From positions 1-64,000 of the IMG/VR virus record IMGVR_UViG_3300022745_000032: a stretch of DNA of 64,000 bases, one strand, 5' to 3'. Made by a program: the position numbers and the translations under genes. Below, piece after piece: positions 10,325-19,812 of this stretch (within the stretch, counting starts at the first letter, position 1; every line of letters begins with the position of its first letter). The notes under the pieces were generated by a model. The model ran no database searches, was not told where the DNA came from, and saw only the letters and a program-made list of their open reading frames with translations. Origin of the DNA: a virus.

Positions 10325-10519
10325 TTATTTCTTGGTAAGGAGTTTGCTCAGCAGGCCCTTCCAGTAGCATGAGCAGGTGATCTTGGCAAGGAAAGCCGCC
10401 ACCTTGTCGGAGGCAGCATTGAGCTTGCGCTGGCGTTCGGCACAATCCGCGCAGTTCTCGTACTTCGTTCCGGCCACAAATGGGGCCAGTACCTTATGAA
10501 CCAAGTCTCCTAGTTTCAT
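10325..10519 (-). CDS. small Cys-containing phage protein
   Basis: 64 residues from ATG 10519. Upstream in-frame ATGs overlap the preceding gene deeply and are less likely. The centre reads YENCADCAERQRKLNAASDKV, a C-x2-C motif followed by a basic helix, seen in small phage proteins encoded near tail or holin genes. The C-terminal part (AFLAKITCSCYWKGLLSKLL) is amphipathic and could be membrane-associated. It lies between the nozzle protein and the tailspike-like fibre. Function unknown. Confidence 0.6.
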   Translation of the reverse strand: MKLGDLVHKVLAPFVAGTKYENCADCAERQRKLNAASDKVAAFLAKITCSCYWKGLLSKLLTKK

Positions 10520-10523
10520 GGGT

Positions 10524-12452
10524 TTAGATGATTTCTCCAATTTCCGACAGAACGTACCATTGGGCCATTGCAGTGGCCTTGCGGGTGGCATCCACCTGCG
10601 AGATGATGGAGGATTGGGTGCAGGTCTTGCTCACGGGCAGACCGGTCTCGGGATTTAGCTTTGAGAAGGTAACGGTGGCGGAAAATGTCTCGAAGGGGGA
10701 GCTGGTAGAGTGGGGTTGGGTAGATCCGCAGCCATCGGGAGTCAAAAGTCTGGTTTCGCCCGTCTCATCATCCTCGCAGATGCCTTGGTAGGTCTGGGGC
10801 TCGTTTTGGCTGAAGCCACGATAGGCGTACAGCCCTGCAATACCACTCCAGACCACAAGGAAGGAGAAGCCCTTATCCACTAAGCCACGATACTCATACT
10901 CAACGCATTCGGCGTTGCAGTCGCTTGGATTGGAGTTGTCCTCGGATCGGATGATGCGGGATTGGACCTTGCTGCCATCAATCAGGAAGTCGGTTTGGTT
11001 GCCGTAGAGGGAATCGGCATAGACCTGACCTAGAGTTGCGGCTACATCCTTACGGAGTATGGGTTGGAAGGCGCCACGAGTACCCCTTGCAGCAACCATG
11101 ATGGCTACATCGCCGCTGACGTTGACAAACTCAAGTTCGGCATAGCGGAAGCGCTTCCAATCCCGATTGCCCCAAAAATGCTCCCTGGTGGCAATGAAGC
11201 AGGTGATGGGGATTCCATTGTCGGTCTTTTCGGGCCTCATCAGCTCCCATAGGCGGTTGACGCCATCGTAGTCCACGCTGACGCAGAACAGCCTCTCCTG
11301 CGATGAAACGACACCCCTCGCAAACTCCACCGGTCTCCACCCTGTCCAGTAGGATGCCCAAGAGTTTGCATTGCCCTCAAACGGGGCCTGATCCAGCACA
11401 TGGACGCGGCTATTAAGCTTCTCGCCCACTGGCAGGGCGTGGAGCAGGAAGTTCTCATAGAATTGACCGCAAACACCCGTTAGGTTGTAGCTTAGGTCAA
11501 TCTTGGATTGTAGCATCTCGTTGTCCTGAATGTCAGTCCGGGACGAGATGTTGATGTTGAGGGCACTATTGAGATTGATCAGGCCCTTGCTCGTGTACCA
11601 CCAGATCATTCCGTACTGGGAGACGATGGAGCGGTGGGAGATGCAGCCGATTCCGACAAGGATGTTCTGCTGGAAGTTGGGCGTTGAGAGCCATTGCGTA
11701 CGGTCCTGAATCGCCGACTGAAGAAACGTTCCAGTTTCCTTCGTGAAGCAGATAATTCCTTGTCGGTCGGCGGTTTCGACGATCCCGGTGCATTCTCCGG
11801 GTAGATAAAACGCACGACCTTCACTGATGTATTGGGATTCGGTGAACTTGAGGGGGTTGCCAATGTCGGAAGCGAACACCTGGGAGCCACGACTGACCCA
11901 CAGGCGGTTATTGGACCAGCACATCCACAGGCCCACAGGAGTACCGTTTCGGTCGGTCTGGGTGGTGGTGGACTGGGTGGGGTTAAGATGACCCGACACA
12001 ATCCCGTCCCAATAAGCTGCCCTTGTGGCACCATCCTGCATGATCAGGATGGCCTTGGGCTGGTCAAGAAAGCGGATGATGCCAGCTTCATCAAAGTAGG
12101 TAGTTTGGACGGTAGCAGCCCAAGCGATGGCGCTGGAGTTGGCATTAAACGCCACATTCGCCAGCGGAGCGTAGGTCGTGAACGGGGCGGGCGAAACATA
12201 CACCGTTCCGCCAACACAAAAGACCAGATAGGGGACTCCGGACGAAGGCGTAAAGAAGGTGAGGCCTTGGAGATTGCCAGCGGGCAGATCAAACTTGCTG
12301 ACCGAACCGGGCCTGGTTTGGGCAATTCCACCCCTGCACATGATGTTCATCCCGACAGCATACTCCCCGTTTTCCAGCTTGGACGGCTGGGTGTACGAGT
12401 TCATCCCAAGGACGAACGAATCGGAGCCATCTGGTGCGATTTGGGCGTCCAT
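10524..12452 (-). CDS. tail nozzle / tail tubular protein B-like
   Basis: 642 residues with many short beta strands and WY/W-rich motifs throughout, typical of the beta-propeller nozzle proteins of T7-like phages (gp12) or P22 gp10-like stabilisation proteins. The N-terminal GMNSYTQPSKLENGEY resembles the start of such proteins, which begin with a 'GG.n....' strand. Its ATG shares one base with the stop of the tail-tube protein upstream (TAATG), giving strict pairing of the two tail proteins. It should form the lower part of the short tail. Confidence 0.7.
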   Translation of the reverse strand: MDAQIAPDGSDSFVLGMNSYTQPSKLENGEYAVGMNIMCRGGIAQTRPGSVSKFDLPAGNLQGLTFFTPSSGVPYLVFCVGGTVYVSPAPFTTYAPLANVAFNANSSAIAWAATVQTTYFDEAGIIRFLDQPKAILIMQDGATRAAYWDGIVSGHLNPTQSTTTQTDRNGTPVGLWMCWSNNRLWVSRGSQVFASDIGNPLKFTESQYISEGRAFYLPGECTGIVETADRQGIICFTKETGTFLQSAIQDRTQWLSTPNFQQNILVGIGCISHRSIVSQYGMIWWYTSKGLINLNSALNINISSRTDIQDNEMLQSKIDLSYNLTGVCGQFYENFLLHALPVGEKLNSRVHVLDQAPFEGNANSWASYWTGWRPVEFARGVVSSQERLFCVSVDYDGVNRLWELMRPEKTDNGIPITCFIATREHFWGNRDWKRFRYAELEFVNVSGDVAIMVAARGTRGAFQPILRKDVAATLGQVYADSLYGNQTDFLIDGSKVQSRIIRSEDNSNPSDCNAECVEYEYRGLVDKGFSFLVVWSGIAGLYAYRGFSQNEPQTYQGICEDDETGETRLLTPDGCGSTQPHSTSSPFETFSATVTFSKLNPETGLPVSKTCTQSSIISQVDATRKATAMAQWYVLSEIGEII

Positions 12453-13405
12453 TAGTAGAACAGCGTATCCTGGATAGACACGGGAAGGCCCTCATTGAAC
12501 GTGATTTGGGGGCCAACGGACGAGGGAGGGCGAAGGGACTCCGCCTCATTGGAGAGCAGGCGAACACCCTCGGTTTCAAAGGCCCTGGCCTGCTCCGGCT
12601 GATTATCCAAGCGGAATTTGACCGCCTTGAGCAGCATCAGAAGGGCCTCCCGGTTATCGATGTTGATCCAGTCGGATACACCCCTGACTTCAAGGTCCTT
12701 GCGGCGATACTTGATCTTGATCCAGCTCCTGTCCGGAACCTTGATCCGGCGATAGGAGGGATCGGTCTCCCAAGGTTGGTAATAGCCGATGAGGGTGTGG
12801 GCGGTTAGGTCGGAAGGATTGAGGGCGATCAGCTTGACGAAACCAACCGTAACAGCCTTCTCGATCCTATCTATGCGGCCAATCGCGGGAGCCTCCGGAT
12901 TCGGAGCAAAGAACCCATAGACAGTAGGAACAAGGAACCCGTCTTCGAGGGTATTGTTGGGGCCTGGGGTGTAGATCCTCTTACCGTTCTCATCCCATCC
13001 GAAAACCCGCAGCACGCAATTAGAGTCCTGAGAATTCTCGACCTGGGCCGCAAGCAGTACAGGGGCCGATGGATCACGGAAGGTGGAAACGGGACCAAGT
13101 TCGTCGGTATACCCGCAGGGCACGCAGCAATCGCTACCGGAGCCATTGGCATGGTACTCATACCACTGATCACGGAGAAGGGTTGGCTGCCCAGCATTGT
13201 TGACAGCGATGACGGTCCCAACATCAGCAGGGAGAGTAACGCAGCCATCGCAAACGCACAAAGACATGACCCCAATGTTCCAGTCGTTACCCTTTGCTTG
13301 GTTGTTGGCGAGGCGTACTGCGTCCGTGATCCTACGATAGACCGTTGCGTCACTGCAGCGACCGAGAACATCTTTGGCCTCATTCAGGATGTCGGAGACT
13401 CTCAT
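12452..13405 (-). CDS. tail tubular protein A-like head-tail adaptor
   Basis: 317 residues from ATG 13405, which overlaps the upstream stop by one base; a longer in-frame start (13471) would overlap the fibre gene without need. The N-terminal helix RVSDILNEAKDVLG and the C-terminal REALLMLLKAVKFRLDNQPEQAR match the helical bundle of gp11-type tail tubular proteins, with a beta domain between them. Pairing with the nozzle gene directly downstream supports this. Two Cys pairs (CVCDGC, CCVPC) at about residues 55 and 100 are unusual for the family. Confidence 0.65.
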   Translation of the reverse strand: MRVSDILNEAKDVLGRCSDATVYRRITDAVRLANNQAKGNDWNIGVMSLCVCDGCVTLPADVGTVIAVNNAGQPTLLRDQWYEYHANGSGSDCCVPCGYTDELGPVSTFRDPSAPVLLAAQVENSQDSNCVLRVFGWDENGKRIYTPGPNNTLEDGFLVPTVYGFFAPNPEAPAIGRIDRIEKAVTVGFVKLIALNPSDLTAHTLIGYYQPWETDPSYRRIKVPDRSWIKIKYRRKDLEVRGVSDWINIDNREALLMLLKAVKFRLDNQPEQARAFETEGVRLLSNEAESLRPPSSVGPQITFNEGLPVSIQDTLFY

Positions 13406-14955
13406 TAGCGGAGCTGTTCTAGGGTGAAGTTGTAGCAGTTGATGGAGCAGATTGGGTCGGCGGCTCCCCATTGGACGTAGATTCCAACCTCCTGATCGGT
13501 CGTTGTGTCGATGGTTCCAGTTGCCGGAGTGACGAGATAGGCCTGATCGGAGGTGTCGCTGATGCCGAACCTGCCATGAAATTCGCAGAAGTATTGACCG
13601 GCACCACCACTTGAGCGGACTACAATCGTTGCCTCAAGATTCCAAGGTTTGCTGGTTGCGGATGGAATGCTATTTGCGTTACCGACGATAAAGGCCAACC
13701 CACCACCAGCATACGTCACGTACATCTTAAGGGTTGTGCCTGCACCGTTGGAGTAGTTGCCGGAGGCCTTGAAGCGCAGGACGGATCCTGTAGCCAAACT
13801 CCCGCCGGGAATGGTAAGGGTTCCAACGCCAGTACCGCTCAATGAACTCAGTGAGGTAGTATTGCTGACGGTTGCAATGGAAGTCTGGGAGAAGAGGGTC
13901 TTGCTAGTGGCGCTTGACCCAGACGAGCTAAGAACTCCAGCGGAAAGGCTTAGGCCGCTTCCGACGGTAATCTCCTCAATGGCACCCGTTGAGGCCGTTG
14001 AGCGACCAAGCAGCTTGCCCGTGGTCATGGTCAAGCCAGAGGTAGTGGTGGCCCCAGGGACAACGTAGTCGGTACCGGCAGAGGCAGTCACCAAAGCCCC
14101 GGCAGAGCCCTTTAGAAGGCCTGAAGCGGACAATCCCAGCACAATGGTACCTGTGGTAGTGACCGGACTGTTGGTGACCGTAAAACCAGCGGGAACCGAC
14201 AATCCAACGCTGCTGACGCTACCACTTGATGTGGGCGGAACGGCCCAAGTGCCATCACCCCTCCAAAAGGTCGAGGATGAGGCTGAAGCTCCTCCATTAA
14301 GGTGAGACACCCCAAGATTTCCAGTGACTCCGGAGGCTAGATCCACTTGAGCCCAAGCTGGGCTGTTGCTTGTTCCTTGGTTGGAAAGATAGGCCTTGGA
14401 TAAGCTGCTCTTGGGTAGGGCGGCAAGGGTGTTGGCGGCGTCGGCGTACACCAAATCGCCTTGGGAGAAGGTGGATAGGCCGGTTCCACCATTGGTAACC
14501 CCGATAGTGGTGCCACCCCATGAAGCCCCTGAGAGCACGCCAGCCGCGTAGATCAGGCTGGAGTCCTTGACAATGGTTCCGCTGGCCCCATCCCAAAGAA
14601 CAACGGCATTATTGGTGGCCGACCCAGGGCCCGAGATGCCACCTCCGCCTCCACCCCCAGCCGGAACCGCCCAAGTGCCATCTCCTCGCCAGAACGTCGT
14701 ATTGGAGGCTCCGCTGCCGTTATTCAGCTTGGTAACGGGCAGATTGCCGGTTGTGGCCGTGGCCAGATTCACCAGCATCGCATTCTCATCGCTGATGATA
14801 ACCTTGTTCTTGATGGAGCCGGAGAGCTGGCAAACCGAGTCGGCGTAGTTCTGGAATGAGATGGTCTTGTTGGCACCCAGGCTCTCCTGCCAAACAAGGA
14901 TTACATCGTCAGCCGTAAGGCCAAGAATCTCGCCATACTGGTTGTAGATCGCCAT
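13405..14955 (-). CDS. tail fibre 2 (shaft-repeat fibre)
   Basis: 516 residues. Two copies of a shaft module, [21 protein letters not shown], are seen near residues 85 and 230. They are separated by Ser/Gly/Thr-rich repeats typical of trimeric fibres and followed by a C-terminal beta domain (about 355-516) with aromatic strands. The same module occurs in fibres 1 and 3 of this phage. It is probably a receptor-binding or collar fibre. It overlaps both neighbours by one base (TAATG). Confidence 0.7.
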   Translation of the reverse strand: MAIYNQYGEILGLTADDVILVWQESLGANKTISFQNYADSVCQLSGSIKNKVIISDENAMLVNLATATTGNLPVTKLNNGSGASNTTFWRGDGTWAVPAGGGGGGGISGPGSATNNAVVLWDGASGTIVKDSSLIYAAGVLSGASWGGTTIGVTNGGTGLSTFSQGDLVYADAANTLAALPKSSLSKAYLSNQGTSNSPAWAQVDLASGVTGNLGVSHLNGGASASSSTFWRGDGTWAVPPTSSGSVSSVGLSVPAGFTVTNSPVTTTGTIVLGLSASGLLKGSAGALVTASAGTDYVVPGATTTSGLTMTTGKLLGRSTASTGAIEEITVGSGLSLSAGVLSSSGSSATSKTLFSQTSIATVSNTTSLSSLSGTGVGTLTIPGGSLATGSVLRFKASGNYSNGAGTTLKMYVTYAGGGLAFIVGNANSIPSATSKPWNLEATIVVRSSGGAGQYFCEFHGRFGISDTSDQAYLVTPATGTIDTTTDQEVGIYVQWGAADPICSINCYNFTLEQLR

Positions 14956-15248
14956 TAGGTCGTAACGGTCTGGATGGGATGACCTCCCTCATCGAGAATG
15001 GGGTTGCAGTTCTCGTCCCTGAGGGTGGAGAGGACGCTGAATTTGGGCGTGGCATTGTGGTCGTAGCGCATGACAAACGAGGTGTCATTGCACGACGGAA
15101 CCGGCAGCTCGACCACTTCACAGGTCAGCTTTACTCGGTAGGGCGAGCATTGGCCCTGATCGGGATGGACGGGCTCCTCAAACGTACCGCAAACGATCTG
15201 GGTATTGGTTGTGGAGCACCCGCAGCGGGTGGTGGGGAGGTAGGCCAT
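14955..15248 (-). CDS. small Cys-rich protein
   Basis: 97 residues with seven Cys (CGCSTT, VCGTF, QCSPY, LTCEV, SCNDTS, ENCNP), evenly spaced in a beta-rich sequence, so it could bind a metal or hold disulfides in the virion. Its stop overlaps the ATG of fibre 2. It may be a small virion accessory protein, but no family is recognised. Confidence 0.5.
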   Translation of the reverse strand: MAYLPTTRCGCSTTNTQIVCGTFEEPVHPDQGQCSPYRVKLTCEVVELPVPSCNDTSFVMRYDHNATPKFSVLSTLRDENCNPILDEGGHPIQTVTT

Positions 15249-15253
15249 AGTAA

Positions 15254-15574
15254 TTATTCATCTCCCGACTCCTCCATCTTGTCCTTGGCAATCTTGTCCA
15301 TGGCGCCCTCAAGGCCATCACCCTCCTCCTCGTCGTGGCAGTCGCAGGAGACCTCGCGGATCTCGATGGTGGCGGACACCCGCTCGCCATCCTCCGTCTC
15401 CTCCTCGGTGATGCGCTTGATCACGCCCTTGAGCATGACCTCGTCACCCACCGCACCATCAATGGCCTCGATGTTGTCGATGAAGACGGTGGGGTAGTAC
15501 TTCTTGTCCTTGCCTGCGACTTTCGACGCAGCAATGTCATTGGAGGGGGTCTGGCCGATGTCGGTGAATTCCAT
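15254..15574 (-). CDS. acidic hypothetical protein
   Basis: 106 residues, strongly acidic C-terminus (runs of Glu/Asp from about residue 78). A beta-rich core (YYPTVFIDNIEAIDG, VMLKGVIKRI, SATIEIREVSCDCHDEE) looks like a small OB- or Ig-like fold. The leader is A/C-rich without SD. It sits between lysis candidates and fibre genes. Function unknown; it could be an assembly factor. Confidence 0.5.
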   Translation of the reverse strand: MEFTDIGQTPSNDIAASKVAGKDKKYYPTVFIDNIEAIDGAVGDEVMLKGVIKRITEEETEDGERVSATIEIREVSCDCHDEEEGDGLEGAMDKIAKDKMEESGDE

Positions 15575-15588
15575 TTGGGTTGGTTGGG

Positions 15589-15894
15589 TTACTTGTTGAG
15601 ATTATCAAGCTTGCGCTCAATGGAGTCAAGCGAGGACCGGATCGCCCTTACGTCCGTCTTGAGCACCGCCACATCGGTCTTCATGTCGGCGATTCGTTCC
15701 ATTTCGGCTGTTTCGTGGTTGTGGAGGCGGTTTTCATCCACCGCAGCGGACTTCTTGACCTCAAGCAGGTCAGCAACGCTTCTCTCCACCGCCCCCTGCA
15801 GCTTGACGTAGCCCGCAATGAAGCCGACGACCACAAGGGCCCAGGATACGATGTTACCGATTGAGATTTCGCTATTTACCTTCGGGGGTGACAT
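15589..15894 (-). CDS. single-TM, coiled-coil protein; holin or inner-membrane spanin candidate
   Basis: 101 residues from ATG 15894 (an upstream in-frame ATG at 15939 lies deeper in the previous gene). There is one clear membrane segment at about residues 14-33 (IVSWALVVVGFIAGYV), then a coiled coil to the C-terminus (ERSVADLLEVKK ... VAVLKTDVRAIRSSLDSIERKLD). This is the architecture of class III-like holins and of i-spanins. It overlaps the upstream lipoprotein gene by 23 nt, which is reminiscent of lysis cassettes. Confidence 0.5.
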   Translation of the reverse strand: MSPPKVNSEISIGNIVSWALVVVGFIAGYVKLQGAVERSVADLLEVKKSAAVDENRLHNHETAEMERIADMKTDVAVLKTDVRAIRSSLDSIERKLDNLNK

Positions 15895-16642
15895 GGTGAC
15901 GATGATTTGAGTAGCCGAGGGCTCCAGCCACCAACGCAAAAGCGAAGGCTAGGCCGATGCCCGAGTAGATGATCCAAGGATGGGCCTCCAGGGCCCTTTC
16001 TATGGCGTTTACGGCGATTCCGGTGGCGATTAGGGTGATCCCACCACCCATGGTGGCAAAAGCCATCCTTGGGCCTAAAAAGGGGTACTGCGAGCCAGCC
16101 ACCAGCATGACCACACCAGCCGCCAGCGCCAACGCTCCAAGGCCGATGGTTGAGAGCATGATCCAACGCTTCCTTTCCTTTGCGGCTTCATCTTGGATTT
16201 CTTTGATTTTGGCTGCCATTTCCGCCTTGGCCCTCTCCTTTTCGGCGGCTACCTGCTGCTCAAGGGATTGGATGCGGGCATTAAGGGCTTCTGCATCCCC
16301 CCTTGCCTTGGCCCATCCAGTCAATGCCTCGTTAAGCTTTCCATTAAGGGCAGAATTGACCAGCTTGATGGCCTCAAGGCGATCCGATTCAGTGGCCGGT
16401 CCGGCAAGCTTTCTAACCACCGAATTGGACTCGAATACTGCGGTCTTGGCCGGTCCATCGGGATTATGGGAGTTGGCCAACTCGGTTGCCTCCGCCGAGG
16501 CGCTAATCCTGCTTAACCTAGCATCCGACGCCTCCCCCAGCTTGGGGGCCGATGGGAGGTTGGTCGGAGCGGGCTGGGACGGTCCATGACAGGCCGACGG
16601 CACAAGGCTCATCAGCGCTGCCATGAACACGAATGTCCTCAT
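15872..16642 (-). CDS. lipoprotein-like protein with coiled coil and C-terminal TM segments; spanin-like
   Basis: 256 residues. The N-terminus has a signal sequence (RTFVFMAALMSLVPSAC) with a Cys where a lipobox would be, although Pro at -3 is non-standard. A Pro-rich stretch and then a long coiled coil follow (about 105-155). Three hydrophobic segments lie in the last 100 residues (around 160-180, 190-208, 223-243). A lipid-anchored N-terminus, periplasmic coiled coil and C-terminal membrane anchor together recall a unimolecular spanin, but those have one C-terminal TM, so this is a tentative call. Confidence 0.4.
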   Translation of the reverse strand: MRTFVFMAALMSLVPSACHGPSQPAPTNLPSAPKLGEASDARLSRISASAEATELANSHNPDGPAKTAVFESNSVVRKLAGPATESDRLEAIKLVNSALNGKLNEALTGWAKARGDAEALNARIQSLEQQVAAEKERAKAEMAAKIKEIQDEAAKERKRWIMLSTIGLGALALAAGVVMLVAGSQYPFLGPRMAFATMGGGITLIATGIAVNAIERALEAHPWIIYSGIGLAFAFALVAGALGYSNHRHHVTPEGK

Positions 16643-16645
16643 CGA

Positions 16646-17077
16646 TTACTCAACATCCTCAACCTTAAGGATACCGGCAATTTCCATTTGGCGCAGGAAG
16701 CCGATGGAAAGAGGGTTGTTATCGCCAAGATCGGAGATCTCAAGCGGCTTGATGGCCTCAACATTCGAGTCCTGATCCAGCAGATCGGAGAGATCCCTCT
16801 GGAAGGATTCGAATGCCGGGGTGTTGGGCTTGATTGCAATCCCGAGGGACTTGCGATTGGGCTCACCAGCAGGGAGGTCGAACGCCTCCTCCCCATACTT
16901 GCGAATGAGCGCATCGCGCTCCTTGTCGAAGAATTCGGCATCACCCTGGATCTTGCGCAGAATGGTGGAAACCTTCAACCGGGTACGGAACGGAAGGAAC
17001 GAATCCTTCTCATCTCGCTTAACCAGCTCATTGAGAACAAGCTGGGCCTGAACGATTTTATCGAGTTTTAGTGCCAT
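16646..17077 (-). CDS. DUF1617-like tail-region protein
   Basis: 143 residues, highly charged and mostly helical. The start ALKLDKIVQAQLVLNELVKR and the central KVSTILRKIQGDAEFFDKERDALIRKYG resemble the small DUF1617-type phage proteins that occur among tail and lysis genes. No enzymatic motif. It is followed three bases later by the spanin-like gene. Confidence 0.5.
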   Translation of the reverse strand: MALKLDKIVQAQLVLNELVKRDEKDSFLPFRTRLKVSTILRKIQGDAEFFDKERDALIRKYGEEAFDLPAGEPNRKSLGIAIKPNTPAFESFQRDLSDLLDQDSNVEAIKPLEISDLGDNNPLSIGFLRQMEIAGILKVEDVE

Positions 17078-17128
17078 AGGAGTATCTGGAAGGAAATTGG
17101 ATCAGCCGCTTTAGAGGAGTCAAGCTTT

Positions 17129-17629
17129 TCAGAAAACCGACAGGATGATGGTCTTGGGATCAACCTTGATCTCGCTTCCATTTTGGGGCTCAACGAACAC
17201 GGGGCCCTTTTCGGTTATGAAGACCACGACTGCATGGCATGACTTGGGGCCGTCAATGAACCATACGGTCCCCATGGCCAAGGATTGGGCCTTGGTGTTG
17301 GACTGGAAGGTTGAGATGAAGTAGTCGGTCTGGGTCTTGGCGACAAAGTAGGAGGCGAAGTGGTTGCAGTCGAAGCGGCTATCCCAATGGGCCACACCGT
17401 CCTTGAATAGGGCGGATTTGTACTTCTCGTAGAGGGCCGGGATTGCTGCGCTTGAGACTACCGCATATGATTCATCCCCCCAATAGGTTTGACCACCGGC
17501 ATAGACCGCCAACTTGGGCAGTACCTCGCCGGTGGTTGGTTTTATCTCATTGCGCGGCGAGCAAGCCGCCAAGATCAAGATTACCAGCCCTATTGGGCCG
17601 CAACCAAGCCAAGATTGGCGAGCACGCAT
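17129..17629 (-). CDS. lipoprotein with Cys-His hydrolase-like motifs
   Basis: 166 residues from ATG 17629. The N-terminus is a signal peptide with a good lipobox (GLVILILAAC, Cys25), so the mature protein is probably membrane-anchored. The domain has DCNHFASYFVA (about residue 90), KSCHAVVVF (about 130) and EPQNG (about 150). This is a Cys ... His ... Asn/Asp order seen in transglutaminase-like and papain-like hydrolases. It overlaps the upstream gene by 40 nt. It could be a cell-wall or envelope enzyme or a superinfection protein. The catalytic role is inferred from motif order only. Confidence 0.5.
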   Translation of the reverse strand: MRARQSWLGCGPIGLVILILAACSPRNEIKPTTGEVLPKLAVYAGGQTYWGDESYAVVSSAAIPALYEKYKSALFKDGVAHWDSRFDCNHFASYFVAKTQTDYFISTFQSNTKAQSLAMGTVWFIDGPKSCHAVVVFITEKGPVFVEPQNGSEIKVDPKTIILSVF

Positions 17630-17868
17630 GACTCGATGTACGGCTGGTCGGACTGGTTGGTCCAGTTGGCCCACTGGTCGGGCGTCATGGCTACGGAGCC
17701 GCTGGCGACCGTGGTTTCGGTCTTGGCATCGTCGTTGGCCACCTTGTAGAGGGCGTAGTTGAAGGTCGGAGTGCCGCCAAGGGCGTTGCTCCAAGTGTCC
17801 GAGATGAAGAGCCGCGAGGCCGCAGGCGGGAAGTCAGGATTGGTCGGGGTAAGGATGTCAATTTTCAT
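17590..17868 (-). CDS. small hypothetical virion-region protein
   Basis: 92 residues, no Cys-rich or TM pattern except one C-terminal Cys. Aromatic and Asn/Thr-rich (LFISDTWSNALGG, NYALYKVANDD, DQWANWTNQSDQPYIE). It lies directly after fibre 1 and may be a fibre-associated or chaperone protein. The leader is C/T-rich with no SD. Function unknown. Confidence 0.5.
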   Translation of the reverse strand: MKIDILTPTNPDFPPAASRLFISDTWSNALGGTPTFNYALYKVANDDAKTETTVASGSVAMTPDQWANWTNQSDQPYIESCVLANLGLVAAQ

Positions 17869-17877
17869 GGAGGAGGA

Positions 17878-19548
17878 TTAGGCTGCGGCGATGGTAGTGA
17901 CGGTGCCCGAGGAGCCACGGTACTTGAGCGCACCTGACTCGACGTAGAGCTGGCCAACACCAGCCGGAGACGATGAGGGGGCGGTTCCGTTGGCCATGAC
18001 GATCACCTTGGCACCCGAGGTGCCTGCGTCTGTGGTGGTGCCCAGCAGCAAATTGGCGTTGCCCGTGAGCGACATCAGGCGATCATTTCCGTAGAAGCCC
18101 CAAGTCAAGGCATTGGAAGTAGACCCGCTCGACGAGTAGTAGAAGGCATCGTAGCCGCTGTTGTTGGTGGAGCGTCCAACACCAACCATACGGAGCACGA
18201 GATGCCCAGTGGTTAGATTCGTGGCTTCAAAGTATGACGCCCAGACATACGCACTGTCGGTTGTGCCATAGATCGAAAGGATACCCGGTCCACCAGTCGT
18301 CGAAAAAGCGGAAGTGATGGTGACCCGACCCGTACCGAGACTCGCGATGTCGAGATTCTGATTGGGGGACGTGCCCGACGCAGAGATCGTGGGGCCGTTG
18401 GTACCGTCGCCGATTTTGAGGCCCGTCGGCCCGAAGAACCCTTGATACCAGCGCAGGGCTGAAGTCCCCACCGTTTTTCCGCTGGTGTTATCCGCAGATG
18501 GGGAAAGCGTCGTAGTTACTGCAAGTGAACCCGGCGCTGTAATGGCACTCGGAAGACTCAGCGTGATCGCGCCGGTAGTAACGTCGGTGCTGATCTGGTT
18601 GGCCGTTCCGGTGACAGACGTGACGCCACCACCACCTGCAACCGTGGCCCACGAGGAAGTCGTGCCGTTCGTGGTCAGGTACTTCCCGCTATTACCCGTC
18701 TGCGACGGAAGACCGGCGTCAGCATTGACCGTGATCGTGTTGACCGTGCGGGTGAGTCCGGTCGAGAACGTGAGCGGGACCTCGTACGCACTCGAAGCGG
18801 TGTAGGCAGCGGAACCGAGCGTGCCACCCACCCCAATCGCCAGCGTAGCACCGTCCGTCGCAGTGAATGTGACCGTATTGCTCGCGGTCAGCGTCTTGCC
18901 ATTGGCGATCGTCAGCGTGCTGCCCGTGGCAGGCTGGGTGATCGTAACCTTGTTGAAGCTGGTAAGGCCGTAGATCGAAAGAGGGAGGCTAAGCGTAATT
19001 GCACCAGTGGAGGCGCTGGCGGTGATTTGGTTGGCGGTTCCTGTAACAGACGTGACGCCGCCGGATGGGGTGGCCCAAGTGCCGTCCCCGCGCCAGAAGG
19101 TGGTAGAGCTTGCTCCCGTTCCGCTATTGAGGTTGTTGACCGAAAGGTTGCCCGTGACACCCGTGGAAAGAGGGAGGCCTGTAGCGTTGGTTAAAACGAC
19201 ACTGGCGGGGGTTCCAAGGGCGGGTGTAACCAACGATGGGGAGTTGAACGTACCACCACTCAAGGTCTTTCCCGTGAGGGTAATTGAGGTCGGAAGCGAC
19301 AGGGTGATGGAGCCCGTGTTGGCCGAAGCTGAAATTTCATTTGCCGTACCGTAAACGGCGGTTGCTCCAATGTTGGTGACCGTGACTGCGCCCGTGGCTG
19401 CAGAGACCGAGATGCCTGCACCGGCCAGCAGGGAGGTAACACCACCACCGCCTCCACCCCCATCAACAATCAGGGCCGTATTGGTGGCAATGCGCTTGAG
19501 CAGTTCGGGCTCGTTATCGTTCCATTCCGGGTAAACGCCAGTGGCCAT
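17878..19548 (-). CDS. tail fibre 1 (shaft-repeat fibre)
   Basis: 556 residues. The N-terminal [22 protein letters not shown] resembles the start of the neighbouring 62-residue protein (YPQWNDNKRDFWLRIASNLY), so the two share an attachment-type domain. Repeats of [22 protein letters not shown] (several copies) and one [22 protein letters not shown] module form the shaft. The C-terminal 150 residues form a head domain ending in a short Lys-Tyr strand. Codon use looks similar to its neighbours but the repeat region is more GC-rich. Confidence 0.7.
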   Translation of the reverse strand: MATGVYPEWNDNEPELLKRIATNTALIVDGGGGGGGVTSLLAGAGISVSAATGAVTVTNIGATAVYGTANEISASANTGSITLSLPTSITLTGKTLSGGTFNSPSLVTPALGTPASVVLTNATGLPLSTGVTGNLSVNNLNSGTGASSTTFWRGDGTWATPSGGVTSVTGTANQITASASTGAITLSLPLSIYGLTSFNKVTITQPATGSTLTIANGKTLTASNTVTFTATDGATLAIGVGGTLGSAAYTASSAYEVPLTFSTGLTRTVNTITVNADAGLPSQTGNSGKYLTTNGTTSSWATVAGGGGVTSVTGTANQISTDVTTGAITLSLPSAITAPGSLAVTTTLSPSADNTSGKTVGTSALRWYQGFFGPTGLKIGDGTNGPTISASGTSPNQNLDIASLGTGRVTITSAFSTTGGPGILSIYGTTDSAYVWASYFEATNLTTGHLVLRMVGVGRSTNNSGYDAFYYSSSGSTSNALTWGFYGNDRLMSLTGNANLLLGTTTDAGTSGAKVIVMANGTAPSSSPAGVGQLYVESGALKYRGSSGTVTTIAAA

Positions 19549-19576
19549 TTTGTTGGTGGGTTTTCAGCTAGGGCTT

Positions 19577-19765
19577 TTAGGGATTCTCGACAATCTTGGC
19601 AGAGTAGTAGGCGGACTTCCTTTGGAGGTCCTTGGAATCATCGTTCCAGCTTGGCGGATTGAGGCCGCTTACGCCCTTGGTGATCGCAACATCGTAGAGA
19701 TTCGAGGCGATGCGCAGCCAGAAATCGCGCTTGTTGTCGTTCCACTGGGGGTAGTTACCAGCCAT
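19577..19765 (-). CDS. small protein homologous to N-terminus of fibre 1
   Basis: 62 residues. Residues 3-25 (GNYPQWNDNKRDFWLRIAS) match the first residues of fibre 1 ([17 protein letters not shown]), with the same WNDN core and spacing. It could be a free-standing copy of the fibre attachment domain or a capsid-tail accessory protein. It is the first gene after the capsid terminator. Confidence 0.6.
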   Translation of the reverse strand: MAGNYPQWNDNKRDFWLRIASNLYDVAITKGVSGLNPPSWNDDSKDLQRKSAYYSAKIVENP

Positions 19766-19784
19766 GATGTTCAGTATGGGCTCT

Positions 19785-19812
19785 AAAGAGCCCCCAAGTT
19801 ACTGGGGGCTCG
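19785..19812 (-). terminator. rho-independent terminator after major capsid gene
   Basis: Perfect inverted repeat GAGCCCCC (19789-19796) / GGGGGCTC (19805-19812) with an 8-nt loop. On the minus strand it is followed by TTT, 28 nt past the capsid stop. It probably reduces read-through from the capsid gene into the fibre genes. A second, smaller pairing (GGCTCT/AGAGCC) overlaps its 3' side. Confidence 0.8.

Noticed and set aside
16646-17629. Endolysin
   Set aside because: No lysozyme, amidase or peptidase signature with certainty. The Cys-His lipoprotein was kept as a separate tentative enzyme instead.
7369-19548. Diversity-generating retroelement acting on fibres
   Set aside because: Repeated fibre modules suggested variation, but no reverse transcriptase or template repeat was found in the window.
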